Shown one piece after another: positions 1-7,833 of a stretch of DNA of 64,000 bases. A program made the translations under genes and the position numbers. The DNA is from UBA4421 sp002704225. Its GTDB lineage: Bacteria; Pseudomonadota; Gammaproteobacteria; Pseudomonadales; Azotimanducaceae. The DNA is taken from contig CACDWG010000011.1 of the NCBI GenBank assembly GCA_902556425.1, positions 1 to 64,000 of the forward strand. Direction: 5' to 3'. Under the pieces are notes generated by a model. It had not been told where the DNA came from. It saw nothing but the letters and a program-made list of their open reading frames with translations, and ran no database searches. Numbering within the stretch: position 1 is the first letter of the stretch; each line of letters opens with the position of its first letter.

Positions 1-192
1 TTTGAAGCTGTCGTAGCTCCCCAAAACAATTACAGGACAAAATGCCAAGATAAAAACCAGTCTCTTCAGTGGCCTTTGAACATATTTTTTGAACTCTTCT
101 ATTGAGTCCTCAAAGGCTATCCTCACGCTGGGCCATGAGCGATCCGCAAACCGCAACAACCACCCCAGCACTAAACGTCTCAAGTTTCTCAT
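1..192 (-). CDS. Partial membrane protein of the integrated element (N-terminal 64 residues)
   Basis: This is a reading frame on the minus strand that starts with ATG at 190-192 and stays open to the left window edge. The ATG follows the TAG stop of the integrase directly, with no intervening base, so the two are probably co-transcribed and perhaps translationally coupled. The visible residues start MRNLRRLVLGWLLRF, are rich in Arg/Lys, and end with a hydrophobic segment (LVFILAFCPVIVLG) that looks like one membrane helix. I do not recognise the family. It is likely cargo of the mobile element whose junction lies near 1660. The rest of the protein is outside the window. Confidence 0.55.
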   Translation of the reverse strand, partial: MRNLRRLVLGWLLRFADRSWPSVRIAFEDSIEEFKKYVQRPLKRLVFILAFCPVIVLGSYDSFK

Positions 193-1554
193 CTAGCTCT
201 TGTCTCCACTAAAGGGCGGCACGTTAGCTTCAGCTTCCCTTCGCAACATTAACTGCTCCATCTCATCAACTGCTTGTTTCCGTTGCTCAACTGAAGTGCC
301 ACCACTGTACAGGCCATAGGTCATGGTATTCTTTTTGTGCCCAACAATATCAGCGGTGATCCCTTCAGGAACTCCAGCCTGCTCAAAATGAGTAGTGGCA
401 GTCTTACGTATGGAATGAAATACGTGTAGCGGCCCATAGCCTAACTTCGTTTTAATCCGTCCAAACTTCTTCCCCAAATCAACTCCAGCATAAGGCACTA
501 GCCTCTTAGTTCTCTTATGTAAAACTGGAGGCGGTGGTGCTGGAAGCTGCTTGAGCGGAACCCTATCAGCAAGAGTCTTAGCAATAGGAATCAATCGTCT
601 GCTACCAGCCTTGGTCTTAGCATCATCCTTAACTTGAATGCACTCCACGCCATCTCTGGTAATAATAGACTTGCTGCTCAGTTGCGCTATCTCAGCCAAA
701 CGCATACCTGTCCACTGCGCTATCTCTACCACCATCAGCAGTCTTTCATCGCCTGTGTCCCTGACCGCTTGCTTTATCTCTAGCAGTTCAGACATCTCAA
801 AAGGCAGATAATTCTCTTTAGTCTTCAGCTTCTGGTTGAGGATTATCTCTTTAGCTTCAAACGGATTAATCTCACTAGCTCCAACATGCTGATTTGCTTT
901 TAACCAGTTGTAGTAGTTACGGACAAACCCAATAGACTTTTGAACACTGGAAACTGCTCTCGTCTCTGTTTTCAGCCAACGGTCTCTGTTGCGCACCGTT
1001 AGGTCAGCCAGTGTTGGGAAATATTCAATAACCCTATTCACTGCTGTTCTAGCCTCTTGGATAGTTTTGTGCGGTTTGTTGGAGTAGTTATCAGCAATCC
1101 AGCTATCAATAAATAAACCTAGCGGAACGCCTTCTAAGCCGTAGTACAGCTTCTTCATCTTCTCCACTTCAGATGGCTTGGTGTGCTGGTCTAATCCATC
1201 CAGATAGTAATCAATGGCTAACTCTGTTTCCGTATGGCCATGCTTCCTGCCGGTAGGTTTGCCGTCTACGTACTCATACTCGTAATGATGGTATTCACCG
1301 TGCGCCTCTTGGTCTTCTTTCAGCGCCATAAGTTTAGCTATACGCTCCAGAGCAGCATCAGGGTTTTCTCTGGCTTGGTTAATCTCCTGCCACCATTCAG
1401 CCACCCAAGGCGCAGCGGTAATCTGCGCATTCTTCAGCGTCTTATGTTTGGTGCTGCGCTTGAATTTGGCTCGACCTAGAATACTCCTGACATCTTTAGG
1501 AACGACCAGAATTGCGTGGTATGTCTCGCCCTTTTTCTCTAGATTGTTTGGCAC
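193..1554 (-). CDS. Tyrosine recombinase / phage-type integrase
   Basis: A 453-residue site-specific recombinase. The catalytic core is in the C-terminal half: the first arginine in TGMRLAEI, the H-x-x-R box in FHSIRKT, a GHKKNT segment, and the presumed nucleophilic tyrosine near residue 416 in YGLYSGG. The N-terminal 60 residues resemble the small DNA-binding domain of island integrases (MPNNLEKKGETYHAILVVPK), followed by a SAM-like core-binding domain at about 140-260. The start is GTG at 1554 with only a weak ribosome binding site. It lies about 100 bases from a tRNA 3'-end copy (1658-1678), the expected attachment site for this enzyme class. By eye the gene is more AT-rich than the chromosome that follows, consistent with transfer. 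It should catalyse integration and excision of the element extending left of the window. Confidence 0.93.
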   Translation of the reverse strand: MPNNLEKKGETYHAILVVPKDVRSILGRAKFKRSTKHKTLKNAQITAAPWVAEWWQEINQARENPDAALERIAKLMALKEDQEAHGEYHHYEYEYVDGKPTGRKHGHTETELAIDYYLDGLDQHTKPSEVEKMKKLYYGLEGVPLGLFIDSWIADNYSNKPHKTIQEARTAVNRVIEYFPTLADLTVRNRDRWLKTETRAVSSVQKSIGFVRNYYNWLKANQHVGASEINPFEAKEIILNQKLKTKENYLPFEMSELLEIKQAVRDTGDERLLMVVEIAQWTGMRLAEIAQLSSKSIITRDGVECIQVKDDAKTKAGSRRLIPIAKTLADRVPLKQLPAPPPPVLHKRTKRLVPYAGVDLGKKFGRIKTKLGYGPLHVFHSIRKTATTHFEQAGVPEGITADIVGHKKNTMTYGLYSGGTSVEQRKQAVDEMEQLMLRREAEANVPPFSGDKS

Positions 1555-1657
1555 TGTTACTTACTTCTGCGGCTCTAGCTAACCCTAATTTACCCCAGTG
1601 TTTTACCCCAAATCAAACCGTAGACTATTGTATATATGGGTTTATGGATACAGGAGG

Positions 1658-1678
1658 CGAGTCCCAGACGACCCACCA
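1658..1678 (+). other. Attachment-site remnant: 3' end of a tRNA gene (probably tRNA-Lys)
   Basis: The bases GTCCCAGACGACCCACCA (1661-1678), preceded by CGA, match the T-loop tail, 3' T-stem, 3' acceptor strand, discriminator A and CCA of a tRNA. The acceptor strand ACGACCC would pair with GGGTCGT, the 5' start of gammaproteobacterial tRNA-Lys. The 5' half is absent: bases before 1658 do not form a T-stem, D-arm or anticodon arm. This is what remains when an island integrates into the 3' end of a tRNA and leaves a direct repeat at its far border. The intact tRNA should lie beyond the left edge in the same orientation. Confidence 0.72.
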
Positions 1679-1760
1679 CCTCTCTCGTGCCCTCACCGGG
1701 GCCACAGGCAAAACTGTCACCCAATGAGTTATTCAGATAATCGCTTGTAAGGGATCACCT

Positions 1761-1778
1761 GCCTCTGTGCAGAGGTTT
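1761..1778 (+). terminator. Weak intrinsic-terminator-like hairpin downstream of the tRNA remnant
   Basis: CCTCT (1761-1765), loop GTGC and AGAGG (1770-1774) form a 5-bp stem followed by TTTT on the plus strand. It may be the original terminator of the tRNA transcript displaced by the element. The stem is short and the T-run has only four bases, so the call is tentative. Confidence 0.35.
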
Positions 1779-1802
1779 TAGGGCGATCCGTGCAGACGTT
1801 TG

Positions 1803-3368
1803 CTAAGAGCTGCACGAAAGCATAGAGCATCCTGACCGATTTCTTGCCCACTCAGGACGTTTTTGGGCGTATTCGTCCATACCTTCCTGCCAGGTATACG
1901 GTTTCTGCAGCACATCCATCCAAGTATGTAGCCGCTGGAAATCGCCGCGGTTTGCATCATCAATGGCGAGTTGGGCCAAATAGTTTCTGGGTACATACAG
2001 CGGGTTAGTGCGATTCATTAATGCCGCACGAAGGCCATGGCTCTGGCCCTGCTGCTCTGCGACTTTCAAGTAGTCGCTAAGCCACTGCTGGGTCTGAGCT
2101 TGAAGCTCTAGGTTAATCCTTTCTGGGGTGTAGTAGGCGTTCTGAAGGTAGGCTGCATCGGTGTCTGCGTTTTTGACATCCGCTAGGTGTCGGAAAAACA
2201 ACGTCATATCCGTTTCGGTTTCGGTCATTAGCTTCAACAAGCGATTGGTCAGACTCTTGTCAAAATCGGGCAGGCCCAGCTTGTTGGCCATCATGCGTTG
2301 CCACTCGGCTTCGTAGTGGGTGGCGAAGTTGCCCAGAATATCTTCCAGCGGCTTGGTTTCCTCAATCAGCGGGTACAGGGCATTGGCAAGCTGCAGCAAA
2401 TTCCACTGGGCTACTGCGGGCTGCTGACCGTAGCGATAACGTCGCTGTCCCGCGTCGGTAGTGTTCGGCGTCCAGTCAGGATCGAAGCCCTCCAGCCAGC
2501 CGTATGGGCCGTAATCGATAGTCTCGCCGAGAATTGACAGATTGTCGGTGTTCATCACCCCATGAACAAAGCCGACACGCATCCATTCCACCATGAGTTT
2601 TGCTGTGCGTTGGCAAACGTCGTCAAACCACGCCAAGTAACGAGAGGTGTCGTCTTGGTGTGCCTTGGCAATGGCAGGAAACTCGCGCTCGATCACGAAG
2701 TTGGTAAAGGTGGCCAGCAGTTCGGTTTCTTGGCGAGCGGCGAGCATTTGAAAGTGACCAAAACGCACAAAGGACGAACTGACTCGACACACCACGGCGC
2801 CGTGCTCCAAGGCTGGGTGTCCGTCATATAGCATGTCGCGCATGACCTGTTCGCCAGTGCCAATGATCGACAATGCCCGAGTGGTTGGTACGCCCAGATG
2901 GAACATCGCCTCGGAACAGACGTATTCGCGGAGGGAGGAGCGCAGCACCGCGAGGCCGTCGGCTGTACGTGAATAGGGGGTTTCTCCAGCGCCTTTCAGT
3001 TGCAGCATCAGGTGACCGCCTGCGGTTTTGACCTCGCCCAAATTAATGGCTCGACCGTCACCCAGTTGGCCTGCCCAGTTGCCAAATTGATGCCCACCGT
3101 AACAGGTGGCGTGTGGGTCCATGCCAGGCAGCAGTTGATTGCCGGCAAACACCTTGAGAAATGCTTCGCCGGTACAGGTTGCAGCGTCGAGACCCAGTAA
3201 CTCGGCAGTCTGGGGCGAGTAGTGCATTAGGTAGGGCCTAACGACTGGCGTTGGTTCCACTCGGGAAAACAGGGCATTGCGGATCTGCCGGCGTTCGCTG
3301 CCTGTGTGTGGATCCGCCGGTAGCTTTTGCGTGAACGCGTTATCGAAGACCAATGACTGCATATTCAT
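1803..3368 (-). CDS. selO: Protein adenylyltransferase SelO (YdiU family pseudokinase)
   Basis: SelO transfers AMP from ATP to Ser/Thr/Tyr residues of target proteins, a role linked to redox stress in E. coli. The 521-residue product has family hallmarks: CYGGHQFGNWAGQLGDGRA near residues 85-105, LQLKGAGETPYSR, the VHGVMNTDNLSILGETIDYGP segment with metal-binding Asn/Asp, and the C-terminal SCSS whose Cys aligns with selenocysteine in eukaryotic SelO. An upstream extension to 3470 is possible but has no family similarity; MNMQSLVFDNAF starting at 3368 fits the family, with a second ATG at 3362. It is divergent from the P450 at 3514. Length is close to the family norm of about 480-520. Confidence 0.93.
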   Translation of the reverse strand: MNMQSLVFDNAFTQKLPADPHTGSERRQIRNALFSRVEPTPVVRPYLMHYSPQTAELLGLDAATCTGEAFLKVFAGNQLLPGMDPHATCYGGHQFGNWAGQLGDGRAINLGEVKTAGGHLMLQLKGAGETPYSRTADGLAVLRSSLREYVCSEAMFHLGVPTTRALSIIGTGEQVMRDMLYDGHPALEHGAVVCRVSSSFVRFGHFQMLAARQETELLATFTNFVIEREFPAIAKAHQDDTSRYLAWFDDVCQRTAKLMVEWMRVGFVHGVMNTDNLSILGETIDYGPYGWLEGFDPDWTPNTTDAGQRRYRYGQQPAVAQWNLLQLANALYPLIEETKPLEDILGNFATHYEAEWQRMMANKLGLPDFDKSLTNRLLKLMTETETDMTLFFRHLADVKNADTDAAYLQNAYYTPERINLELQAQTQQWLSDYLKVAEQQGQSHGLRAALMNRTNPLYVPRNYLAQLAIDDANRGDFQRLHTWMDVLQKPYTWQEGMDEYAQKRPEWARNRSGCSMLSCSS

Positions 3369-3412
3369 GTTTATTTGCCAAGGAAGTACACAGGGTAATC
3401 GTCTGGTGTCTG

Positions 3413-3441
3413 CAAAACGATAAAAATAGTCTTTCGTTTTG
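3413..3441. promoter_or_regulatory. Perfect 8-bp inverted repeat between selO and the CYP153 gene (candidate operator)
   Basis: CAAAACGA (3413-3420) and TCGTTTTG (3434-3441) are exact reverse complements separated by 13 mostly A/T bases, in the divergent gap 3369-3513. A second, smaller inverted repeat TTCGT-AGGG-ACGAA (3488-3501) sits just before the P450 ribosome binding site. Placement suggests an operator for a dimeric regulator of selO, the P450, or both. No regulator gene is adjacent. Confidence 0.4.
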
Positions 3442-3513
3442 TCTCTCGCTGGCTCTCGCCTCCCGTCCAAACAGCGTGTATGTTTTGTTCGTAGGGACGA
3501 AAGGGAGGTATTT

Positions 3514-4752
3514 ATGAGTGAAGCATTATTAACAGAAGAGTTTGATGCTCAAGCAACGGCGCTTGAAGATTTTGATGTCAGCAGCGCCAAGCTGATGCAG
3601 GCCGATAAGCATTGGGAATTTTTTGCTCGGCTGAGAGACGAAGCACCAGTCCACTACTGCAAAGACAGTATGTTCGGACCCTATTGGTCGATCACGCGTT
3701 TCGCCGACATCATGGAAATTGAAAAAAACTGGCAGGATTTTTCGTCGGATCTTGGTATTACGCTGACGGACCGCCCGGAAGATTTCTCGACCCCAAACTT
3801 CATAGGCATGGATCCGCCAAAGCACGATCAACAAAGACAAACGGTTCAGGGTGTGGTCGCGCCGATGAACCTAAAACAAATGGAGTCTTTGATTCGGCAG
3901 CGAGCTGAGACAATTCTTGATTCTCTGCCGGTGGGGGAAACGTTCAACTGGGTCGACCTGGTGTCGATTGAACTCACGACGCAGATGCTGGCAACCATCT
4001 TTGATTTCCCATTTGAAGATCGCTACAAGCTGACGTTTTGGTCCGATATGGCAACCTCAGGCGAGTTGGCTGGTGGCCCGACACCGGAGGTCGAACGACG
4101 AGCCGCTCTTATGGAGTGCTTGGAGTACTTCACTGCGCTGCGAGAAAAGCGCGGCAATGAGCCGCCTAAAATTGATTTGCTGTCCATGCTCGCCCATGGC
4201 AAAGATACCCAAAACATGCCGCCTATGGAGTTTCTGGGTAACCTGATTTTGTTGATCGTTGGTGGCAACGACACCACGCGTAACTCGATTTCTGGCGGTG
4301 TGTTGGCGTTGAATGAAAACCCCGGCGAGTACGACAAACTGCGCGCCGATCACTCACTGATCCCCAACATGGTCTCCGAAATCATCCGCTGGCAAACCCC
4401 CTTGTCCTTTATGCGCCGTACAGCGACACGGGATCTGGAGTTTCGCGGTCAGCAAATGCGTAAGGGAGACAAATTGGCCATGTGGTATGTCTCTGGCAAC
4501 CGTGACGAGCGGGTGATCCCGGAGCCAAATCGTTTCTGGATAGACCGACCCAATGTGCGCCATCACTTGTCCTTTGGCTTTGGCCTGCATCGTTGTATGG
4601 GTAATCGCCTGGCAGAGATGCAACTGCGGGTTTTGTGGGAAGAAATTATGCAGCGCTTTCGTTTTGTGGAGGTGGTCGGCGAGCCCGAGCGGGTACAGTC
4701 GAGTTTTGTGCGTGGCTACTCCAGCTTGCCGGTAAAGCTGCACGCACTGTAA
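3514..4752 (+). CDS. Cytochrome P450, CYP153-like alkane/fatty-acid terminal hydroxylase
   Basis: A 412-residue soluble class I P450. The heme ligand is Cys361 in FGFGLHRCMGNRLAE; the I-helix proton-relay motif GGNDTTRN is at 250-257, and the ExxR pair is Glu289/Arg292. The GMDPPKHDQQR, WVDLVSIELTTQMLATIFDFPFE and MWYVSGNRDE segments are very close to CYP153 enzymes, which hydroxylate the terminal carbon of alkanes, alcohols or fatty acids using a ferredoxin and ferredoxin reductase. ATG 3514 is chosen over the upstream frame to 3439 because GGGAGG lies 6 bases before it. It leads an SDR (4824) and a transporter (5634). No ferredoxin or reductase gene is nearby, so redox partners must come from elsewhere. 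Substrate is inferred from family only. Confidence 0.9.
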   Translation: MSEALLTEEFDAQATALEDFDVSSAKLMQADKHWEFFARLRDEAPVHYCKDSMFGPYWSITRFADIMEIEKNWQDFSSDLGITLTDRPEDFSTPNFIGMDPPKHDQQRQTVQGVVAPMNLKQMESLIRQRAETILDSLPVGETFNWVDLVSIELTTQMLATIFDFPFEDRYKLTFWSDMATSGELAGGPTPEVERRAALMECLEYFTALREKRGNEPPKIDLLSMLAHGKDTQNMPPMEFLGNLILLIVGGNDTTRNSISGGVLALNENPGEYDKLRADHSLIPNMVSEIIRWQTPLSFMRRTATRDLEFRGQQMRKGDKLAMWYVSGNRDERVIPEPNRFWIDRPNVRHHLSFGFGLHRCMGNRLAEMQLRVLWEEIMQRFRFVEVVGEPERVQSSFVRGYSSLPVKLHAL

Positions 4753-4823
4753 GCAACGCTCGCGAACGTTGGATCGATGTGACACCGACGTGATCTCTGG
4801 ACAAGCAGGTATAAGGATTAGTT

Positions 4824-5600
4824 ATGTCGTTAACGCAATTGAGCCGCTCTATCGAGGGGTTGGTCGCTGTGATCACTGGAGCCGGCAGTGGTATGGGCGC
4901 AGCAACCGCAAAATTGTTCGCCGACCAGGGCGCTAAGGTAGCGGCATTGGATCTGAACGAGGCGGGTGTCGCGGGCGTTGTCCAAGAGATCACTGCCGCG
5001 GGCAAGTCAGCCAAGGCGTGGCAAATCGATCTCGCCGATGGCGACGCGATAATCCGGGTGATGAGTGAGATTGCCGAGCACTACGACGGTATCGATCTGT
5101 TGGTGAACAACGCGGGTATCTCAATCCCCGCCCCAATCGATCGCGATGGCTACGACGAGGCATGGGATCGTTCCCTCTCGGTATTGCTGACGGCCCAGCA
5201 GCGAGTCATTCGGGCCGCACTGCCGCATCTGCGCCAGTCCAACAATCCTCGAATCGTTAATATCGCCTCCACCGAGGGCCTTGGCGCAACGAAGGGGGGC
5301 AGTCCGTATACGGCTGCGAAGCATGGCGTTATTGGTCTGACGCGGTCTCTGGCCGTTGAATTGGGTGGCGAGGGCATAACCGTTAACTGTATCTGCCCTG
5401 GCCCGATCAACACCGGCATGACTCAGGCAATACCCGATGAGCAAAAGGTCGTCTATGCCCGTCGTCGGGTGGCGTTGAAGCGCTATGCGGAACCCGAAGA
5501 GGTAGCGCATGGGACATTGAATTTCTGTTTGCCATCGTCAAGTTTTATGACCGGTGCCGCGCTGCCGGTGGATGGTGGGCTGACCATCAAAAATGCATAG
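4824..5600 (+). CDS. Short-chain dehydrogenase/reductase (FabG-like)
   Basis: A 258-residue classical SDR. It shows the Rossmann glycine motif TGAGSGMG at residues 18-25, LVNNAGIS in the middle, an active-site serine in NIASTEG, the YTAAK catalytic Tyr/Lys pair, and the CPGPINTGM cofactor loop. It would oxidise or reduce a secondary alcohol/ketone or 3-hydroxyacyl substrate with NAD(P). It lies 71 bases downstream of the CYP153 gene on the same strand and just before a transporter, suggesting a small hydroxylation/oxidation operon in which it oxidises the alcohol made by the P450 or a later intermediate. The exact substrate cannot be read from sequence. Confidence 0.88.
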   Translation: MSLTQLSRSIEGLVAVITGAGSGMGAATAKLFADQGAKVAALDLNEAGVAGVVQEITAAGKSAKAWQIDLADGDAIIRVMSEIAEHYDGIDLLVNNAGISIPAPIDRDGYDEAWDRSLSVLLTAQQRVIRAALPHLRQSNNPRIVNIASTEGLGATKGGSPYTAAKHGVIGLTRSLAVELGGEGITVNCICPGPINTGMTQAIPDEQKVVYARRRVALKRYAEPEEVAHGTLNFCLPSSSFMTGAALPVDGGLTIKNA

Positions 5601-5633
5601 CTGGGCGATTCACCGCTGGTGGAGCCACAGATC

Positions 5634-7040
5634 GTGAATCAACGAACCGATAAAGTCTCTTGGTCCGCGACGTTAGCCTTCGGTGCGCCAGCCATCGGCG
5701 CAGGCTACATGTACTTGATCCTCAGCCTGTACGTGATGAAATTTTCTACCGACGTCTTGCTCATTGCGCCCGCGGTTATGGGCGCAATTTTCAGCTTGTC
5801 CCGTATTTGGGATGCCATTTCAGATCCATTGGCGGGGTATCTGAGTGATCGCACCACGTTCAGATTAGGTCGCCGCCGCACCTGGATTTTGTGCAGTTGC
5901 ATACCGATTTCCATTGGATTTTACGCGGTGTTCGCGCCGCCGTTCTCCCTGCAGGGTAGTGAGCTCACACTTTGGATGACGATAGCCATTATCGGCTTCT
6001 ACTCGGCCATGACGCTGTTTTTCGTTCCTCATATGGCCTTGGGTGCCGAGCTGTCCACCGACTACCACGAGCGCAGTCGACTGTTTGGCGTGCGGCATAT
6101 CTTTTATACCTTGGGGTCGATTTTGTCTCTTGGCGCCATGTATTTACTGATTAACGAGGAATTCGCGGAGGGCGGCAACGTGCGGCTCTTGGCCCGAGAT
6201 CTGGCCTTTATTGCTATTGGGGTCATGGCTGTATTGGTCATCTATGCCGTTGTTTACCTGCGTGAACGGCCTGAATTTCAAAATCGGCAGCAGGGCGGGC
6301 CGTTGCGCGCGTTCCGAGACATTTGGGGTAATCCTCATGCCAGATTGTTGATCACTGTGACCTTTATCGAAAACGTGGGCAGTGCTGCGATTGCCGCGTT
6401 AACCCTCTACATTGCTCAATACGTGGTTGGTGCACCGGCTATGGCGCCGTTGATTATTCTTGCCTATATGGTGCCTTCCTCGCTCTTTGTGCCGATTTGG
6501 ATTCCGCTGTCAAAACGCTATGGCAAAATCAAAGTGTGGATGGCGGGCATGGTTCTTACGGGTCTGTCCTTTGGTGGGATGTTTTTTTTACCCTTCATAG
6601 AGAGCATGGATCATCGTTTGTTTTTGATCATGTTTCTCGCGGCCTTTGCGGGTTTGGCCAACGGTTGCGGGGGTACCCTTGGTCCGTCGGTACAGGGCGA
6701 TGTGATCGACTACGATGAATACAAAACCGGCGAGCGCAAAGAAGGCTCTTACTTCGCTGCGTGGAACTTTGTGTACAAAAGCGCGTTAGGGGTGATGCTG
6801 CTCCTGACTGGCTTTGTACTGGATTTTGCAGGCTTCGTGCCGAACGTCGAACAGACCATGCAGGTGAAATTAGCCATGGTTAGCCTGTACGGACTTTTCC
6901 CTCTGGTGTGTTACACCATCGGTGCGATTTTGTTCAGCCGCTTCACGCTGGATGAAAAGGCCTATGAGGTGATCCGCACCGAGCTGGATGCCCGGCGCGC
7001 TGAGAATAGCGACAACCCGACAGCGACTACTCCGCTATAA
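5634..7040 (+). CDS. GPH-family (MelB-like) cation symporter of the MFS
   Basis: A protein of about 468 residues with roughly 12 hydrophobic segments in the inner membrane. The N-terminal SRIWDAISDPLAGYLSDRT motif, with its Asp-x-x-x-Asp cation-site pattern, and GRRRTWIL between helices 2 and 3 define the glycoside-pentoside-hexuronide:cation symporter family; the middle loop DYDEYKTGERKEGSYFAAW is also typical. GTG 5634 is chosen because GGAG lies 9 bases upstream; an in-frame GTG at 5619 is possible. It follows the SDR by about 33 bases. In lipid/terpenoid-degrading relatives, GPH members of this kind sit next to catabolic enzymes and carry non-sugar substrates; here that is inference from context. 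Its 3' end overlaps the convergent crotonase gene by 14 bases. Confidence 0.87.
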   Translation: MNQRTDKVSWSATLAFGAPAIGAGYMYLILSLYVMKFSTDVLLIAPAVMGAIFSLSRIWDAISDPLAGYLSDRTTFRLGRRRTWILCSCIPISIGFYAVFAPPFSLQGSELTLWMTIAIIGFYSAMTLFFVPHMALGAELSTDYHERSRLFGVRHIFYTLGSILSLGAMYLLINEEFAEGGNVRLLARDLAFIAIGVMAVLVIYAVVYLRERPEFQNRQQGGPLRAFRDIWGNPHARLLITVTFIENVGSAAIAALTLYIAQYVVGAPAMAPLIILAYMVPSSLFVPIWIPLSKRYGKIKVWMAGMVLTGLSFGGMFFLPFIESMDHRLFLIMFLAAFAGLANGCGGTLGPSVQGDVIDYDEYKTGERKEGSYFAAWNFVYKSALGVMLLLTGFVLDFAGFVPNVEQTMQVKLAMVSLYGLFPLVCYTIGAILFSRFTLDEKAYEVIRTELDARRAENSDNPTATTPL

Positions 7041-7818
7041 AGTTACCGGGACGTCGCTCCGCTACCGCCTTGACGCCCTCGCGGTGGTCGGCGGTTTGCT
7101 GCAGTCTGTGCTGCTCGACGAACTCGTGGTCGGTTTGTGCCTTGACTGCATCGGCAAGTCCGGCCCGCATGGTGGCCCGCACAGAAGCAACCGCCAGGGG
7201 GGCATTCTCTGCGATCTCTTGAGCGAGTTTGATGGCCTCGCTGCGCAGATTTTCTTTGTCCGTAAGCACATCGGCCAGACCCATTTCATAGGCTTCCTCG
7301 CCGGTAATGCGGCGTCCGGTCAAAAACAGCATATGCGCTTTTTGTTGACCAATCAGACGCGCCAGCGTGTGGGTGAGACCGAAGCCCGGATGGAAGCCGA
7401 GTTTCACGAAATTCGCGGTAAAGCGCGCTTCCGGGCAAACCACTCGGAAGTCAGGCATGACGGCCAATCCAAAGCCTCCGCCAACGGCTGCGCCTTGCAC
7501 GGCAGCCACAACCGGGATGTTGGTATCAAACAATCGTACGGCGGCAGCGTACAGTGGATTGCCTGCCTCGACTTTGCGGTCGGCACGTTCTTCGTTGCCA
7601 GAGGCGCTGCCGAAATTGTTACCGGCGCAAAAGTGCTTGCCCTCGCTGCACAACACGACGGCACGAACCTCTTTGCTGGCTTCCATTTTGCCAAACGCGT
7701 CGGCCAGATCCTTGATCATCTGCGTATCGAAAAAGTTGTTGGGTCCGCGTTGTATTTCAACCACGGCAACGTAGTTTTCGATGGTGATGCCGATTCCGTC
7801 GTAGTTCATATCCGTCAT
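7027..7818 (-). CDS. Crotonase-fold (enoyl-CoA hydratase/isomerase family) protein lacking both hydratase glutamates
   Basis: A 263-residue crotonase-superfamily protein. The oxyanion-hole segments are visible (GKHFCAGNNFGS around 60-71, and AAVGGGFGLAV around 110-120). Hydratases carry two catalytic Glu residues twenty positions apart (GGGCE and QPE in rat mitochondrial hydratase). Here the corresponding positions are Gly117 and Phe137, so simple water addition to an enoyl-CoA is unlikely; isomerase, C-C hydrolase or retro-Claisen-like chemistry is possible. GGAGGGG precedes ATG 7818 by about 11 bases; a second ATG is at 7809. It is 15 bases downstream of the membrane gene at 7834 on the same strand and convergent with the GPH transporter. 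Confidence 0.85.
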   Translation of the reverse strand: MTDMNYDGIGITIENYVAVVEIQRGPNNFFDTQMIKDLADAFGKMEASKEVRAVVLCSEGKHFCAGNNFGSASGNEERADRKVEAGNPLYAAAVRLFDTNIPVVAAVQGAAVGGGFGLAVMPDFRVVCPEARFTANFVKLGFHPGFGLTHTLARLIGQQKAHMLFLTGRRITGEEAYEMGLADVLTDKENLRSEAIKLAQEIAENAPLAVASVRATMRAGLADAVKAQTDHEFVEQHRLQQTADHREGVKAVAERRPGNFIAE

Positions 7819-7833
7819 GCTTGAGCTCCCCTC

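Noticed and set aside
1512..1727. 71-residue frame spanning the attachment site
   Set aside because: It crosses the tRNA-remnant junction and overlaps the integrase start; no features of a real protein.
6988..7824. 278-residue plus-strand frame opposite the crotonase gene
   Set aside because: It mirrors the complete crotonase-family gene on the minus strand, shows no family features, and has low-complexity composition typical of antisense shadow frames.
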